From positions 1-55,465 of the forward strand of contig NZ_JAAQTO010000033.1 of NCBI RefSeq assembly GCF_011742165.1: DNA of 55,465 nt, in the 5' to 3' direction. Within the stretch, counting starts at the first letter, position 1. Each line of letters begins with the position of its first letter. Source of the DNA: Billgrantia bachuensis (GTDB lineage Bacteria; Pseudomonadota; Gammaproteobacteria; Pseudomonadales; Halomonadaceae). Below are positions 16,038 through 23,364 of this stretch, one piece after another. The notes beneath the pieces are model-generated. The model was not told the DNA's origin and ran no database searches. It saw nothing but the letters and a program-made list of their open reading frames with translations. The position numbers and the translations under genes were made by a program.

Positions 16038-18383
16038 ATGACAAACGCCACTCATCGGACCCAGGCCGGCGCGGGCGGCTGCCCCTTCCACGCCGCTCAA
16101 GAGCCGCCCACGGCACCCAACGGCTGCCCCGTGTCGCCCCGGGCGGCGGCCTTCGATCCCTTCGACGGCCCCTATCAGCTCGACCCCGCCGAAGCACTGC
16201 GCTGGTCGCGGGAGCAGGAGCCGGTGTTCTACAGCCCCAAGCTCGGCTACTGGGTCGTGAGCCGCTACGACGATATCAAGGCGATCTTTCGCGACAACCT
16301 CACCTTTTCCCCGTCGATCGCGCTGGAGAAGATCACTCCGGCCAGCGACGCTGCCCTGGCGGTGCTTCAGCGCTACGACTACGGCATGAACCGCACCCTG
16401 GTGAACGAGGACGAACCGGCCCACATGGCGCGCCGCCGCGAGCTGCTCGAAGCGTTCACGCCCGAGGCGCTCGAGGCCCACGCGCCGATGGTGCGCCGCC
16501 TGGTACGCGAGAAGCTCGACGCCATCGTCGACCGTGGCCGTGCCGACCTGGTCGCCGAGCTGTTCTGGGAGGTGCCGCTCACCGTGGCGCTGCATTTCCT
16601 CGGCGTCCCCGAGGAGGACATGGAGCAGCTGCGCCGCTTCTCGGTGGCGCACACGCTCAACACCTGGGGGCGGCCCTCGCCGGAGCAACAGGTCGAGGTG
16701 GCCGAGGGCGTCGGCAGGTTCTGGCAGTACTCCGGCCAGGTACTCAAGAAGATGCAGGAACAGCCGCGTGGGCACGGCTGGATGTACGACATGATCGAGA
16801 AGAACCGGCAGAAGCCGGACGTGGTCACCGACAACTACCTGCACTCGATGATGATGGCGATCATCGTCGCCGCCCACGAGACCACCGCGCTGGCCACCGC
16901 CAACGCCTTTCGTCAGCTGCTATCGCGTCCCGCGGTGTGGGCCGAGCTGTGCGACAATCCGGCGCTGATCCCCGCCGCGGCCGAGGAGTGCCTGCGTCAT
17001 TCCGGCTCGGTGGTGGCCTGGCGGCGCATCGCCACCCGCGACGTCGAGGTGGGCGGCGTGAGCATTCCCGAGGGCGGCAAGATCCTTATGGTCACGGCCT
17101 CGGCCAACTACGACCCGGCCCACTTCGAGAACCCCGACGAGCTCGACATCTACCGCGACAATGCCGTCGACCATCTCACCTTCGGCTACGGCAGCCACCA
17201 GTGCATGGGCAAGAACCTCGGCCGCATGGAGATGCGCATCTTCCTCGAGGAGTTCACCCGCCGCCTGCCGCATCTCGAACTCGAGGAACAGGAATTCACC
17301 TTCCTGCCCAACACCTCTTTCCGCGGCCCCGAGGCGCTGTGGGTGTGCTGGGATCCGGCGCAGAACCCCGAACGCCGCGACTCGGCGGTGCGCGATTCCC
17401 AGCGCGATTTTCCCGTTGGGGCGCCGTCGCGTCAGGATATCGCCCGGGAAATGGTCGTCGCCAAGGTACAGGCGGCGTCGCAGGGCGTGCTGCAGATCGC
17501 CCTGGAGGACCCGCGTGGGCGTCGCGTGCCCGAGTGGAGCCCCGGCTCCCACGTCGAGCTGGTCGTGGGAGACTACGTGCGCAAGTACTCGCTGTGCGGC
17601 GAGACGGACGATCCCTACTGGCTACAGATCGCCGTGCTGCGCGAGCCCGAGGGGCGAGGCGGCTCGGCCTGGATCCACGAGCACCTCGAGCCGGGCATGA
17701 CCCTGCGCCTGCGCGGGCCCAAGAATCACTTTCGCCTCGATGAAACGGCCGAGCACTACCTGCTGATTGCCGGCGGCATCGGCATCACGCCGATCATCGC
17801 CATGGCCGACCGCTTGAAGCAGCTGGGCAGGTCCTATGAGCTGCACTATGCCGGCCGCTCGCGGTCCAGCATGGCTTTCATCGAGCGGCTCGCGCGCGAT
17901 CACGGCGAGGCACTGCACCTCTACCGCAAGGACGAGGGCGAACGGCTCGATCTCGCCGACCTGCTCGCCGCACCGCGCGAGGACACGCTGCTCTACGCCT
18001 GCGGCCCCGAGCGGCTGCTCGCGGCGCTGGGGGCCGGCACCGGCCACTGGCCGGAGGGCAGCCTGCACGTGGAGCATTTCTCGGCGGAAGGCGCACTGCT
18101 GGACCCGGCCAAGGAGCACGCCTTCGAGGTCGAGCTTGCCGACTCCGAGCTGGTCGTCGAGGTGGCGCCGGACCGCACACTGCTGCAGGCGCTGCGCGCC
18201 GCCGGCGTCGACGTGCCCAGCGACTGCGAGGAGGGCCTTTGCGGCTCCTGCCAGGTCGACGTGGTCGAGGGCGAGATCGATCACCGCGACAAGGTGCTCA
18301 CCGCCGCCGAGCGCGCCGGCCAGGATCGCCTGATGAGCTGTTGTTCGCGGGCCAAGGGCAAGAAACTGGTTCTGGCCCTCTAA
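16038..18383 (+). CDS. Self-sufficient cytochrome P450 (CYP116B type: P450-reductase-ferredoxin fusion)
   Basis: The 781-residue product holds a complete monooxygenase chain. Residues about 1-430 are a P450 with the I-helix motif AAHETT (about 278-283) and the heme loop FGYGSHQCMG, in which C389 ligates heme. About 450-690 is a phthalate-dioxygenase-reductase-like FMN/NAD(P)H part (YVRKYSLCGETDDPYWLQIAVLRE; LLIAGGIGITPIIAMADRLK; LLYACGPERLL). The end is a plant-type 2Fe-2S ferredoxin with C730, C735, C738 and C768 (CEEGLCGSC then MSCC). CYP116B enzymes hydroxylate or dealkylate aromatic ethers, thiocarbamates and alkanes. The substrate here is unknown. Start: GGGAGG precedes ATG 16038, and ATG 15996 is an alternative. 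The TRAP binding protein follows by 82 bases. Confidence 0.93.
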   Translation: MTNATHRTQAGAGGCPFHAAQEPPTAPNGCPVSPRAAAFDPFDGPYQLDPAEALRWSREQEPVFYSPKLGYWVVSRYDDIKAIFRDNLTFSPSIALEKITPASDAALAVLQRYDYGMNRTLVNEDEPAHMARRRELLEAFTPEALEAHAPMVRRLVREKLDAIVDRGRADLVAELFWEVPLTVALHFLGVPEEDMEQLRRFSVAHTLNTWGRPSPEQQVEVAEGVGRFWQYSGQVLKKMQEQPRGHGWMYDMIEKNRQKPDVVTDNYLHSMMMAIIVAAHETTALATANAFRQLLSRPAVWAELCDNPALIPAAAEECLRHSGSVVAWRRIATRDVEVGGVSIPEGGKILMVTASANYDPAHFENPDELDIYRDNAVDHLTFGYGSHQCMGKNLGRMEMRIFLEEFTRRLPHLELEEQEFTFLPNTSFRGPEALWVCWDPAQNPERRDSAVRDSQRDFPVGAPSRQDIAREMVVAKVQAASQGVLQIALEDPRGRRVPEWSPGSHVELVVGDYVRKYSLCGETDDPYWLQIAVLREPEGRGGSAWIHEHLEPGMTLRLRGPKNHFRLDETAEHYLLIAGGIGITPIIAMADRLKQLGRSYELHYAGRSRSSMAFIERLARDHGEALHLYRKDEGERLDLADLLAAPREDTLLYACGPERLLAALGAGTGHWPEGSLHVEHFSAEGALLDPAKEHAFEVELADSELVVEVAPDRTLLQALRAAGVDVPSDCEEGLCGSCQVDVVEGEIDHRDKVLTAAERAGQDRLMSCCSRAKGKKLVLAL

Positions 18384-18465
18384 AAATAGCTGCGCTCGCT
18401 TACGTTTCACCATGGCAACGATAAATGTACGCAACCCTGACAAACGGGACTCACGAGGAACGACA

Positions 18466-19521
18466 ATGAAAAAACTCGCGACACTGACGGCACTCACCGC
18501 GCTCTCCCTGGGAGCTTTCCAGAGCGCCGCCGCCACCGAACTGACGGTGAGCACCTGGGCGGGCCCCAACCACGGCGTCAACACCATCGTCTGGCCGACC
18601 TGGGCCAACTGGGTGGAAGAAGCCACCGAAGGGCGCGTCACCGTCAATGTGGTCCACGACATGGGACCGCCGGGCGCACAGATGGAGCTGATTGCGGATG
18701 GCGTGGCTGACGTCACCTGGCTGTTCCACGGCCTGATGCCGGGGCGCTTCGAGCTGACCAAGCTGCCCGAACTGCCCACCTTCGAGGACTTCTCCTCCGA
18801 GGCCGCCTCGGTGGCCTACTGGCGTACCCATAACGAATACTTCGCCGAGGCCGGCGAGCATCGCGGCGTCGAGGTGATCGGCGTGGGCGTGCACGGCCCG
18901 GGCTCGCTGTTCCTGAACGAATCGATCGACAGTCTCGACGATCTCGACGGCAAACGCGTGCGTATCGGCGGCGGTGTGATGGGCGATATTTCCCAAGCGC
19001 TGGCGCTCACCGGCGTGGCATTGCCGCCGGCCAGCACCTACGAGGCCGCAACCCAGGGCGTCATCGACGGTGCCATGCTCACCCTGGAAGGCCTCAAGAG
19101 CTTCCGTCTGGCCGAGGTGTTGCCTTATACGGTACAAATGCCGGGTGGCTTCTATCGCGGCAGCTTCTCGCTGGTGATCAACCCCGACACCTGGGCCTCG
19201 CTCTCCGAGGAGGACCGTGCCGCGATCGAGGAGGTTTCAGGTGAGCGCCTCTCGAGGCTGTTCGGCTACATGATGGACGTGGTCGACGTGCGCGGCATCG
19301 AGTTTGCCGAAGAGCAGGGCAACACCTTCATCGATCTGCCGGCCGAGGAGATCGAGCGCTTCCAGCAGATGGCGGCCGATCTGCCCGGGGCCTGGATGGA
19401 AGCAGCCGGCGCCAAGGGCGTCGATGGCGAGGCCGCGCATGCCTACTTCTTCGAGCAGCTCGACGTCGCCGAGGGCGAAGAGGGGCTGTCCGGCGACGAG
19501 GTGATCGATCCCGAAGCCTGA
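18466..19521 (+). CDS. TRAP transporter substrate-binding protein (DctP-like), without adjacent permease
   Basis: The 351-residue precursor has a signal peptide (MKKLATLTALTALSLGAFQSAAAT). The DctP fold follows: LTVSTWAGPNHGVNTIVWPTWANWVEEATEGRVTV, ELIADGVADVTWLFHGLMPGRFELTKLPELPTF and AATQGVIDGAMLTLEGLKSFRLAEVLPYT. TRAP systems use ion gradients, with DctQ/DctM membrane subunits, to take up organic acids. No dctQ or dctM follows here. The protein is closely related along its whole length to the DctP at 37463-38518, which does have permease genes. AGGAACG precedes the start. It is probably cotranscribed with the P450, suggesting that both concern the same compound. Confidence 0.9.
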   Translation: MKKLATLTALTALSLGAFQSAAATELTVSTWAGPNHGVNTIVWPTWANWVEEATEGRVTVNVVHDMGPPGAQMELIADGVADVTWLFHGLMPGRFELTKLPELPTFEDFSSEAASVAYWRTHNEYFAEAGEHRGVEVIGVGVHGPGSLFLNESIDSLDDLDGKRVRIGGGVMGDISQALALTGVALPPASTYEAATQGVIDGAMLTLEGLKSFRLAEVLPYTVQMPGGFYRGSFSLVINPDTWASLSEEDRAAIEEVSGERLSRLFGYMMDVVDVRGIEFAEEQGNTFIDLPAEEIERFQQMAADLPGAWMEAAGAKGVDGEAAHAYFFEQLDVAEGEEGLSGDEVIDPEA

Positions 19522-19545
19522 TCCGACACCCTTCAAGACAACCCT

Positions 19546-19573
19546 GCGAGCGCGGCCTGGCCGCGCTCGCTTG
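19546..19573 (+). terminator. Hairpin, probable transcription terminator
   Basis: A near-perfect GC-rich inverted repeat, GCGAGCGCGGCC (19546-19557) with GGCCGCGCTCGC (19559-19570), lies 25 bases after the stop of the TRAP binding protein and is followed by only a weak T-rich stretch (TTGCGTTT). It probably ends the P450-dctP transcript. Confidence 0.55.
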
Positions 19574-19596
19574 CGTTTGGCCAAGCAGGATATTCT

Positions 19597-19610
19597 GTTT
19601 CAGTTGAAAC
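19597..19610. promoter_or_regulatory. Palindromic operator candidate GTTTCA-GT-TGAAAC
   Basis: A 14-base palindrome with six-base arms lies between the terminator and the DUF6455 gene, 77 bases before its start. Very similar sites occur at 29028-29041, 29073-29086 and 37167-37180, each upstream of transport or catabolic genes. The binding protein is unknown. A MarR-type regulator is one possibility. Confidence 0.45.
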
Positions 19611-19686
19611 CAGTTTGATCCGAGTCAATATTCACCACTACCGGAGAGCCGATACTGTCGAAAACGCACTGGAAAGGAGAGGCAGC

Positions 19687-20112
19687 ATGAACCAGGCATC
19701 CAAGAAGTCATGGTGGAATCGTCTCTGCGAGGGCAGCTATCGTGCCTCCACGCGGCGGCTGGTCCGCGAGATCGAGGCGGAAGCGCCGCAGGCCTACAGT
19801 GACATCGTCAACGATCTCGAGACGCCGCTGGAACCCGCCTTCGAACGCGAGATGGCGCGCCACCTCGACCGCGGCGGCTTCCGCGCCTTCGCCCCGGCCG
19901 AGACCCTGATGCCGGTCATGCTGAAGCGCTTCGGCCTCGAGCCGACCAGCGTCGCCGAGCATGCCAGCTACCCCAGCCTGCGCGGCAACTGCAACGCGTG
20001 CCCGGTGGCCGGTCACTGCTGGGGCGCCATGCGCCGCGATGCCGGAGTCGACGAGTGCCGCGCCTTCTGCCCCAACGCCGCGGACTTCGAGCGGCTGGCC
20101 GAGACGGCCTGA
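19687..20112 (+). CDS. Small cysteine-rich protein (DUF6455-like)
   Basis: The 141-residue protein starts MNQASKKSWWNRLCEGSYRAS. Its conserved part is at the C terminus, with C102, C105, H110, C111, C124 and C128 arranged as CNACPVAGHCWGAM and DECRAFCPNAADF. This agrees with what I know of the DUF6455 family, for which no function is established. The cysteine spacing suggests a metal or redox site, but this is inference. AAGGAGAGG precedes the ATG. It has its own upstream palindrome (19597-19610) and may be regulated separately from the P450 genes. It converges on the LuxR gene 14 bases further on. Confidence 0.7.
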   Translation: MNQASKKSWWNRLCEGSYRASTRRLVREIEAEAPQAYSDIVNDLETPLEPAFEREMARHLDRGGFRAFAPAETLMPVMLKRFGLEPTSVAEHASYPSLRGNCNACPVAGHCWGAMRRDAGVDECRAFCPNAADFERLAETA

Positions 20113-20126
20113 GGCGCCAGAGGTCG

Positions 20127-20915
20127 TCAGCCTTGGCGTCGACACAGCGCCACCAGCCGCGCCTTGGAGGGCACGCCGAGCTTGGCGTAGGCACGCTTGC
20201 GGTAGGTCTCGGCGGTGGAGAGGGCGATATCGAGTTCGGCCGCGGCGGTCTTGAGGGTATGGCCGCGCAGCAGGTAGAGGCAGAGTTGACGTTCGCGCTC
20301 CGACAACGGGGAGAGAATGGCGGCTTCCTCGGCGCTGGGGCGCTGCGGCGAATCGGGCCTGGCCTGGTCGTAATGGCGACGGGTCAGGCTCGCCAGCAGC
20401 GGGGCCAGGGCGTCGAGCCGTGCCAGATCTTGGTGCTCGAAGGGGCCGGCCGCGCTGCCGCGGTAGAGGTTGAGGTAGTAGACACTCTGCTCGCCGGGCA
20501 GAGTGAGCGCCACCTTGTCGATCAGATCGGGAAAGGCGAACAGGTGGCTGCGGTAGGCTTCCGGCATTGCCCCGGCCTGCATCGGGGTGACTTCGGCGGC
20601 TGTATCTTCGCTGTCCCTATCCATCAGCTGGCGCAAACGTTGATAGTTGGGGTCCTGGCGGAACAGGCCGCCGGTGTAGAGTTCGGCCAAGCGGCCGGCC
20701 ACCTGCGGTGCTCGCTGGTTATCGGCCAGCAGGCAGTCGACCTCGTCGCGGCCATCGAAGGCGAACACCATGCACTGCTCGATGCCCACCGCCCGACGCA
20801 GCAGGGTCAGCAGCGCCTCGTCGAAGCCCGCCTCGCCCAGCCGAGCCACGCACTCCGCCACGGCCGGCATCAGGCTCGGCCAGTCGGCGCTCTGCTCATC
20901 GCTCACTGCGGCCAT
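20127..20915 (-). CDS. LuxR-type helix-turn-helix transcriptional regulator
   Basis: The 262-residue protein has an N-terminal sensor-like part of unknown ligand (residues about 1-185, GIEQCMVFAFDGRDEVDCLLADN; ALTLPGEQSVYYLNLYRG). A C-terminal LuxR HTH follows: LSPLSERERQLCLYLLRGHTLKTAAAELDIALSTAETYRKRAYAKLGVPSKARLVALCRR. No receiver-domain aspartate pattern was seen, so it is not an obvious two-component response regulator. GGAGG precedes the ATG at 20915. The frame extends upstream, but there it is antisense to the flavoprotein gene. It is divergent from the flavoprotein hydroxylase gene and likely regulates it. Confidence 0.85.
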   Translation of the reverse strand: MAAVSDEQSADWPSLMPAVAECVARLGEAGFDEALLTLLRRAVGIEQCMVFAFDGRDEVDCLLADNQRAPQVAGRLAELYTGGLFRQDPNYQRLRQLMDRDSEDTAAEVTPMQAGAMPEAYRSHLFAFPDLIDKVALTLPGEQSVYYLNLYRGSAAGPFEHQDLARLDALAPLLASLTRRHYDQARPDSPQRPSAEEAAILSPLSERERQLCLYLLRGHTLKTAAAELDIALSTAETYRKRAYAKLGVPSKARLVALCRRQG

Positions 20916-20985
20916 TTCATCCTCCACCTGCAAGCGCCTTGTCCCCGCTTTTGCGGGACAGTCGTCATGTCGTCTTCGCGATAGT

Positions 20986-21011
20986 CTGTCAGTAGACAAC
21001 ACTGCTGACAG
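20986..21011. promoter_or_regulatory. Inverted repeat CTGTCAG-N12-CTGACAG between LuxR and hydroxylase genes
   Basis: Perfect 7-base arms, CTGTCAG (20986-20992) and CTGACAG (21005-21011), lie in the 105-base intergenic space. The right arm reaches the ribosome site of the hydroxylase gene. This is the type of dyad expected for a dimeric LuxR regulator. It could also fold in the mRNA and mask the ribosome site. Both readings are inference. Confidence 0.4.
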
Positions 21012-21020
21012 GAGCCGCCC

Positions 21021-22700
21021 ATGCGACCCGCCGGATGCGCCGAGACCGACTCGCTCTACTTCGATTATCCCCACTTTCCCTTCGTTCGTCCCCCCGAGCT
21101 GGGTGGCAAGTCTATACGCCATCGCGTAGCCATCGTCGGCGCCGGCCCGGTGGGCGTTACCGCGGCGCTGGAGCTGGCGCGCCATGGCATCGAGAGCGTA
21201 ATACTCGACGACAAGTTCACCGTCAACGACGGCTCGCGGGCGATCTGCGTCTCCCGCCACAGTCTCGAGATCCTGCAGCAGCTCGGTGTTGACGCACCTT
21301 TCTTGGCCAAGGGGCTGGGTTGGACCCGGGGGCGTACCTACTTCCGCGACCGTGAAATCTTTCGCTTCGAGATGCCGCATTCCGAGCAGGAGCGCTTCCC
21401 GCCGATGATCAATCTGCAGCAGCAGTACATCGAGCAGTTCCTGATCGACAAGGCCGCAGAGAGCGGGCTTATCGAGCTGCGCTGGCAGAGCGCAGTGACC
21501 GGCGTGAGCCAGGACGCAAGCGGCGTCACCCTCGACGTGACCACCCCGGAGGGCGACTACCGCCTCGAATGCGATTACCTGTTGGCCGCCGATGGCGCCC
21601 GCAGCGTGGTGCGCAAGGCGCTGGGTCTGGCGCTGCACGGCGAGGCCTACGAGGGGCGCTACGTGATCGCCGACATTCGCCTGCGCTCCGATTTCCCCAC
21701 CGAGCGGCGGGCCTTCTTCCACTCCCGCGCCCTGCCCGACACCACCATCCTGGTGCACAAGCAGCCCGACGACATCTGGCGCATCGACTACCAGCTGGGT
21801 CCCGATGAGGATCCTGAAGCGGCGGTCGAAGAGCACAACATTCGCGCCAGGGTCGACCTGATCGTGCGCGACGTGCTGGGTGAAAGCGAGGCTTGGGAAC
21901 TGGAGTGGTGGAGCCTCTACAAGGCCCATACCCTGGCGCTGGACGACTATCGCCATGGCCGGGTGCTGTTCATCGGTGACAGCGCCCACCTGGTGCCGAT
22001 CTTCGGCGTGCGCGGTCTCAACAACGGTCTGGCCGACGCAGCCAATGCAGGCTGGAAGCTGGCCTGGGTGCTCCAGGGCCGGGCGCCCGGGCGGCTGCTC
22101 GACAGCTACAGCCCCGAGCGACGCGGCGCCACGCTCGACGTCTTCGCCAACGCCGGCAAGAGCACCCGCTTCATGACCCCGCCGAGCCGCGGCTACCGGC
22201 TGATGCGCGATGCTGCTCTGACGCTGGCGCTTGCCAACGACTACGCCAGTGGCTTCGCCAACCCGCGCCAGGTTACGCCCTACACCTACGCCGAGAGCCC
22301 GCTGACGCTGGCCGATGATGCCGGCTTCAACGCCGGACCGATGCCCGGTGCGCCGCTGATCAACCGCCGGCTGGGCGAGGACGACTTCCTGCTCGATCAT
22401 CTGGGCAGCGGCTTCACCCTGCTTCACTTCAGCACGGACGGTCGCCTCGATGCCGAACTGGCCGATGGCGTGGCCGCGCTAGAGGTGCGCGGCCACGCCA
22501 TCGACCTGCTGCACGTGGCACGTGAGTCGAAGGCCGGAGGCGCACTAAAGGACGCCGACGGCAGTGTATCTGCCGCTTACGACGCCGCGCCGGGCAGCGC
22601 CTATCTGGTGCGTCCCGACCGCCACGTGGCGGCGCGCTGGAAACGCCTCGCTCCCGGCGACCTCGACGCCGCCCTCACGACTGCCTTGGGAGAAAAATGA
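21021..22700 (+). CDS. FAD-dependent aromatic hydroxylase (MhaA/MhpA-like)
   Basis: The 559-residue flavoprotein has the FAD fingerprint VAIVGAGPVGVTAALELARHGIESVILDD (G40, G42, G45), the middle motif DYLLAADGARSVVRKALG and the second FAD motif GRVLFIGDSAHLVPIFGVRGLNNGLADAANAGWKLAWVL. These are features of group A flavoprotein monooxygenases acting on phenolic acids. It is related along its length to the hydroxylase at 34308-36020. Like that gene, it is followed at once by a very small acidic partner gene. AGGAG precedes the ATG. The substrate is unknown. The divergent LuxR gene is the likely regulator. Confidence 0.9.
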   Translation: MRPAGCAETDSLYFDYPHFPFVRPPELGGKSIRHRVAIVGAGPVGVTAALELARHGIESVILDDKFTVNDGSRAICVSRHSLEILQQLGVDAPFLAKGLGWTRGRTYFRDREIFRFEMPHSEQERFPPMINLQQQYIEQFLIDKAAESGLIELRWQSAVTGVSQDASGVTLDVTTPEGDYRLECDYLLAADGARSVVRKALGLALHGEAYEGRYVIADIRLRSDFPTERRAFFHSRALPDTTILVHKQPDDIWRIDYQLGPDEDPEAAVEEHNIRARVDLIVRDVLGESEAWELEWWSLYKAHTLALDDYRHGRVLFIGDSAHLVPIFGVRGLNNGLADAANAGWKLAWVLQGRAPGRLLDSYSPERRGATLDVFANAGKSTRFMTPPSRGYRLMRDAALTLALANDYASGFANPRQVTPYTYAESPLTLADDAGFNAGPMPGAPLINRRLGEDDFLLDHLGSGFTLLHFSTDGRLDAELADGVAALEVRGHAIDLLHVARESKAGGALKDADGSVSAAYDAAPGSAYLVRPDRHVAARWKRLAPGDLDAALTTALGEK

Positions 22701-22701
22701 G

Positions 22702-22905
22702 ATGACCGATGCGACACTGCCCTTCGCCGACCTGGAAAGGGTCTACGAGCATCTGGCCGAGACCCTGGACGAGCTGCCCGAGGAACAGGAGCGGCTGTTC
22801 CTGGCCCAACTGGCGCTGGCGCTGGCCCACCGCTTAGGCGACGTGGAACGGGTGATAGCGGCCATCGAAGAGGCGCGGCGTGGCGTGGAAGATACGTCTA
22901 CGTGA
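22702..22905 (+). CDS. Small DUF2783/MhaB-like partner of the flavoprotein hydroxylase
   Basis: The 67-residue acidic helical protein (MTDATLPFADLERVYEHLAETLDELPEEQERLFLAQLALALAHRLGDVERVIAAIEEARRG) starts one base after the stop of the hydroxylase. Its LALALAHRLGDVERVIAAIEEA segment parallels LILLLANHIGDQQVLEEALAIA in the small gene at 34106-34321, which also accompanies a flavoprotein hydroxylase. In Pseudomonas putida MhaB, a similarly tiny protein, couples the activity of the MhaA hydroxylase. The same role is proposed here by analogy. The similarity between the two small proteins is weak but positionally consistent. Confidence 0.72.
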   Translation: MTDATLPFADLERVYEHLAETLDELPEEQERLFLAQLALALAHRLGDVERVIAAIEEARRGVEDTST

Positions 22906-22914
22906 TACAACCGA

Positions 22915-23268
22915 TCAGGTCGAGGCACTTTTGAGCCGCCGCAATAGGTCATCGATCATGCCGATCTTGGTCTCGGTCTCGCGGATCTGGGTGCGAAACG
23001 CCTCGCGCTTGTCCAGCAGCCGGGCTTCCAGTTGGTCGCAGAATGGTGGCTCGGGGCGGAAGCGCGGCATTGCCTCGCGGATCTCGTCGAGGCTGAACTC
23101 CAGCTCGCGGGCTCGTCGCACGAAGCGCAGCTCCGCCAGGGTCAGCTCGGTGTAGTCGCGATAGCCGTTATCGCGCCGCAGCGGCGGCGTGATCAGGCCG
23201 CGCTTCTCGTAGAAGCGAATGGTATCGCGGCCGAGCCCGCTGGCCCTTTCCAGTTCGCTGATCAGCAT
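22915..23268 (-). CDS. MerR-family transcriptional regulator
   Basis: The 117-residue protein starts MLISELERASGLGRDTIRFYEKRGLITPPLRRDNGYRDYTELTLAELRFVRRARELEFSLDEIREAM, the MerR winged-helix domain. A short dimerisation helix follows (FCDQLEARLLDKREAFRTQIRETETKIGMIDDLLRRLK). The single cysteine in FCDQL sits at the start of the dimer helix, and the C-terminal metal-loop cysteines of ZntR/CueR-type sensors are missing. A metal ligand is therefore unlikely. It is divergent from an alpha/beta hydrolase gene whose promoter has the long spacer typical of MerR targets. Confidence 0.88.
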   Translation of the reverse strand: MLISELERASGLGRDTIRFYEKRGLITPPLRRDNGYRDYTELTLAELRFVRRARELEFSLDEIREAMPRFRPEPPFCDQLEARLLDKREAFRTQIRETETKIGMIDDLLRRLKSAST

Positions 23269-23280
23269 GAGAAAAACTCC

Positions 23281-23312
23281 TTGACTGTGGAGTCGGCTCT
23301 ACACCTTACCAT
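23281..23312 (+). promoter_or_regulatory. MerR-type promoter with operator in an elongated spacer
   Basis: TTGACT (23281-23286) is followed after 20 bases by TACCAT (23307-23312), longer than the usual 17 bases. Inside the spacer lies the imperfect dyad TGTGGAG-TCGG-CTCTACA (6 of 7 positions). This is the architecture of promoters that MerR proteins activate by untwisting DNA, and the -35 plus left arm resemble the known zntA promoter. It points toward the hydrolase gene at 23365. The -35 box is 13 bases from the MerR start codon. Confidence 0.65.
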
Positions 23313-23364
23313 GGTTTGGCAAGCCCGCTCGGCGGTAGCCCCGACATGGCGAGGAGTCATCGAG

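Noticed and set aside
15846..16877. Upstream extension of the IclR frame to 16877.
   Set aside because: The extension is antisense to the P450 gene, and the IclR family start lies at 15845.
20916..22427. Upstream extension of the LuxR frame to 22427.
   Set aside because: Antisense to the flavoprotein hydroxylase. A clear GGAGG site supports the start at 20915.
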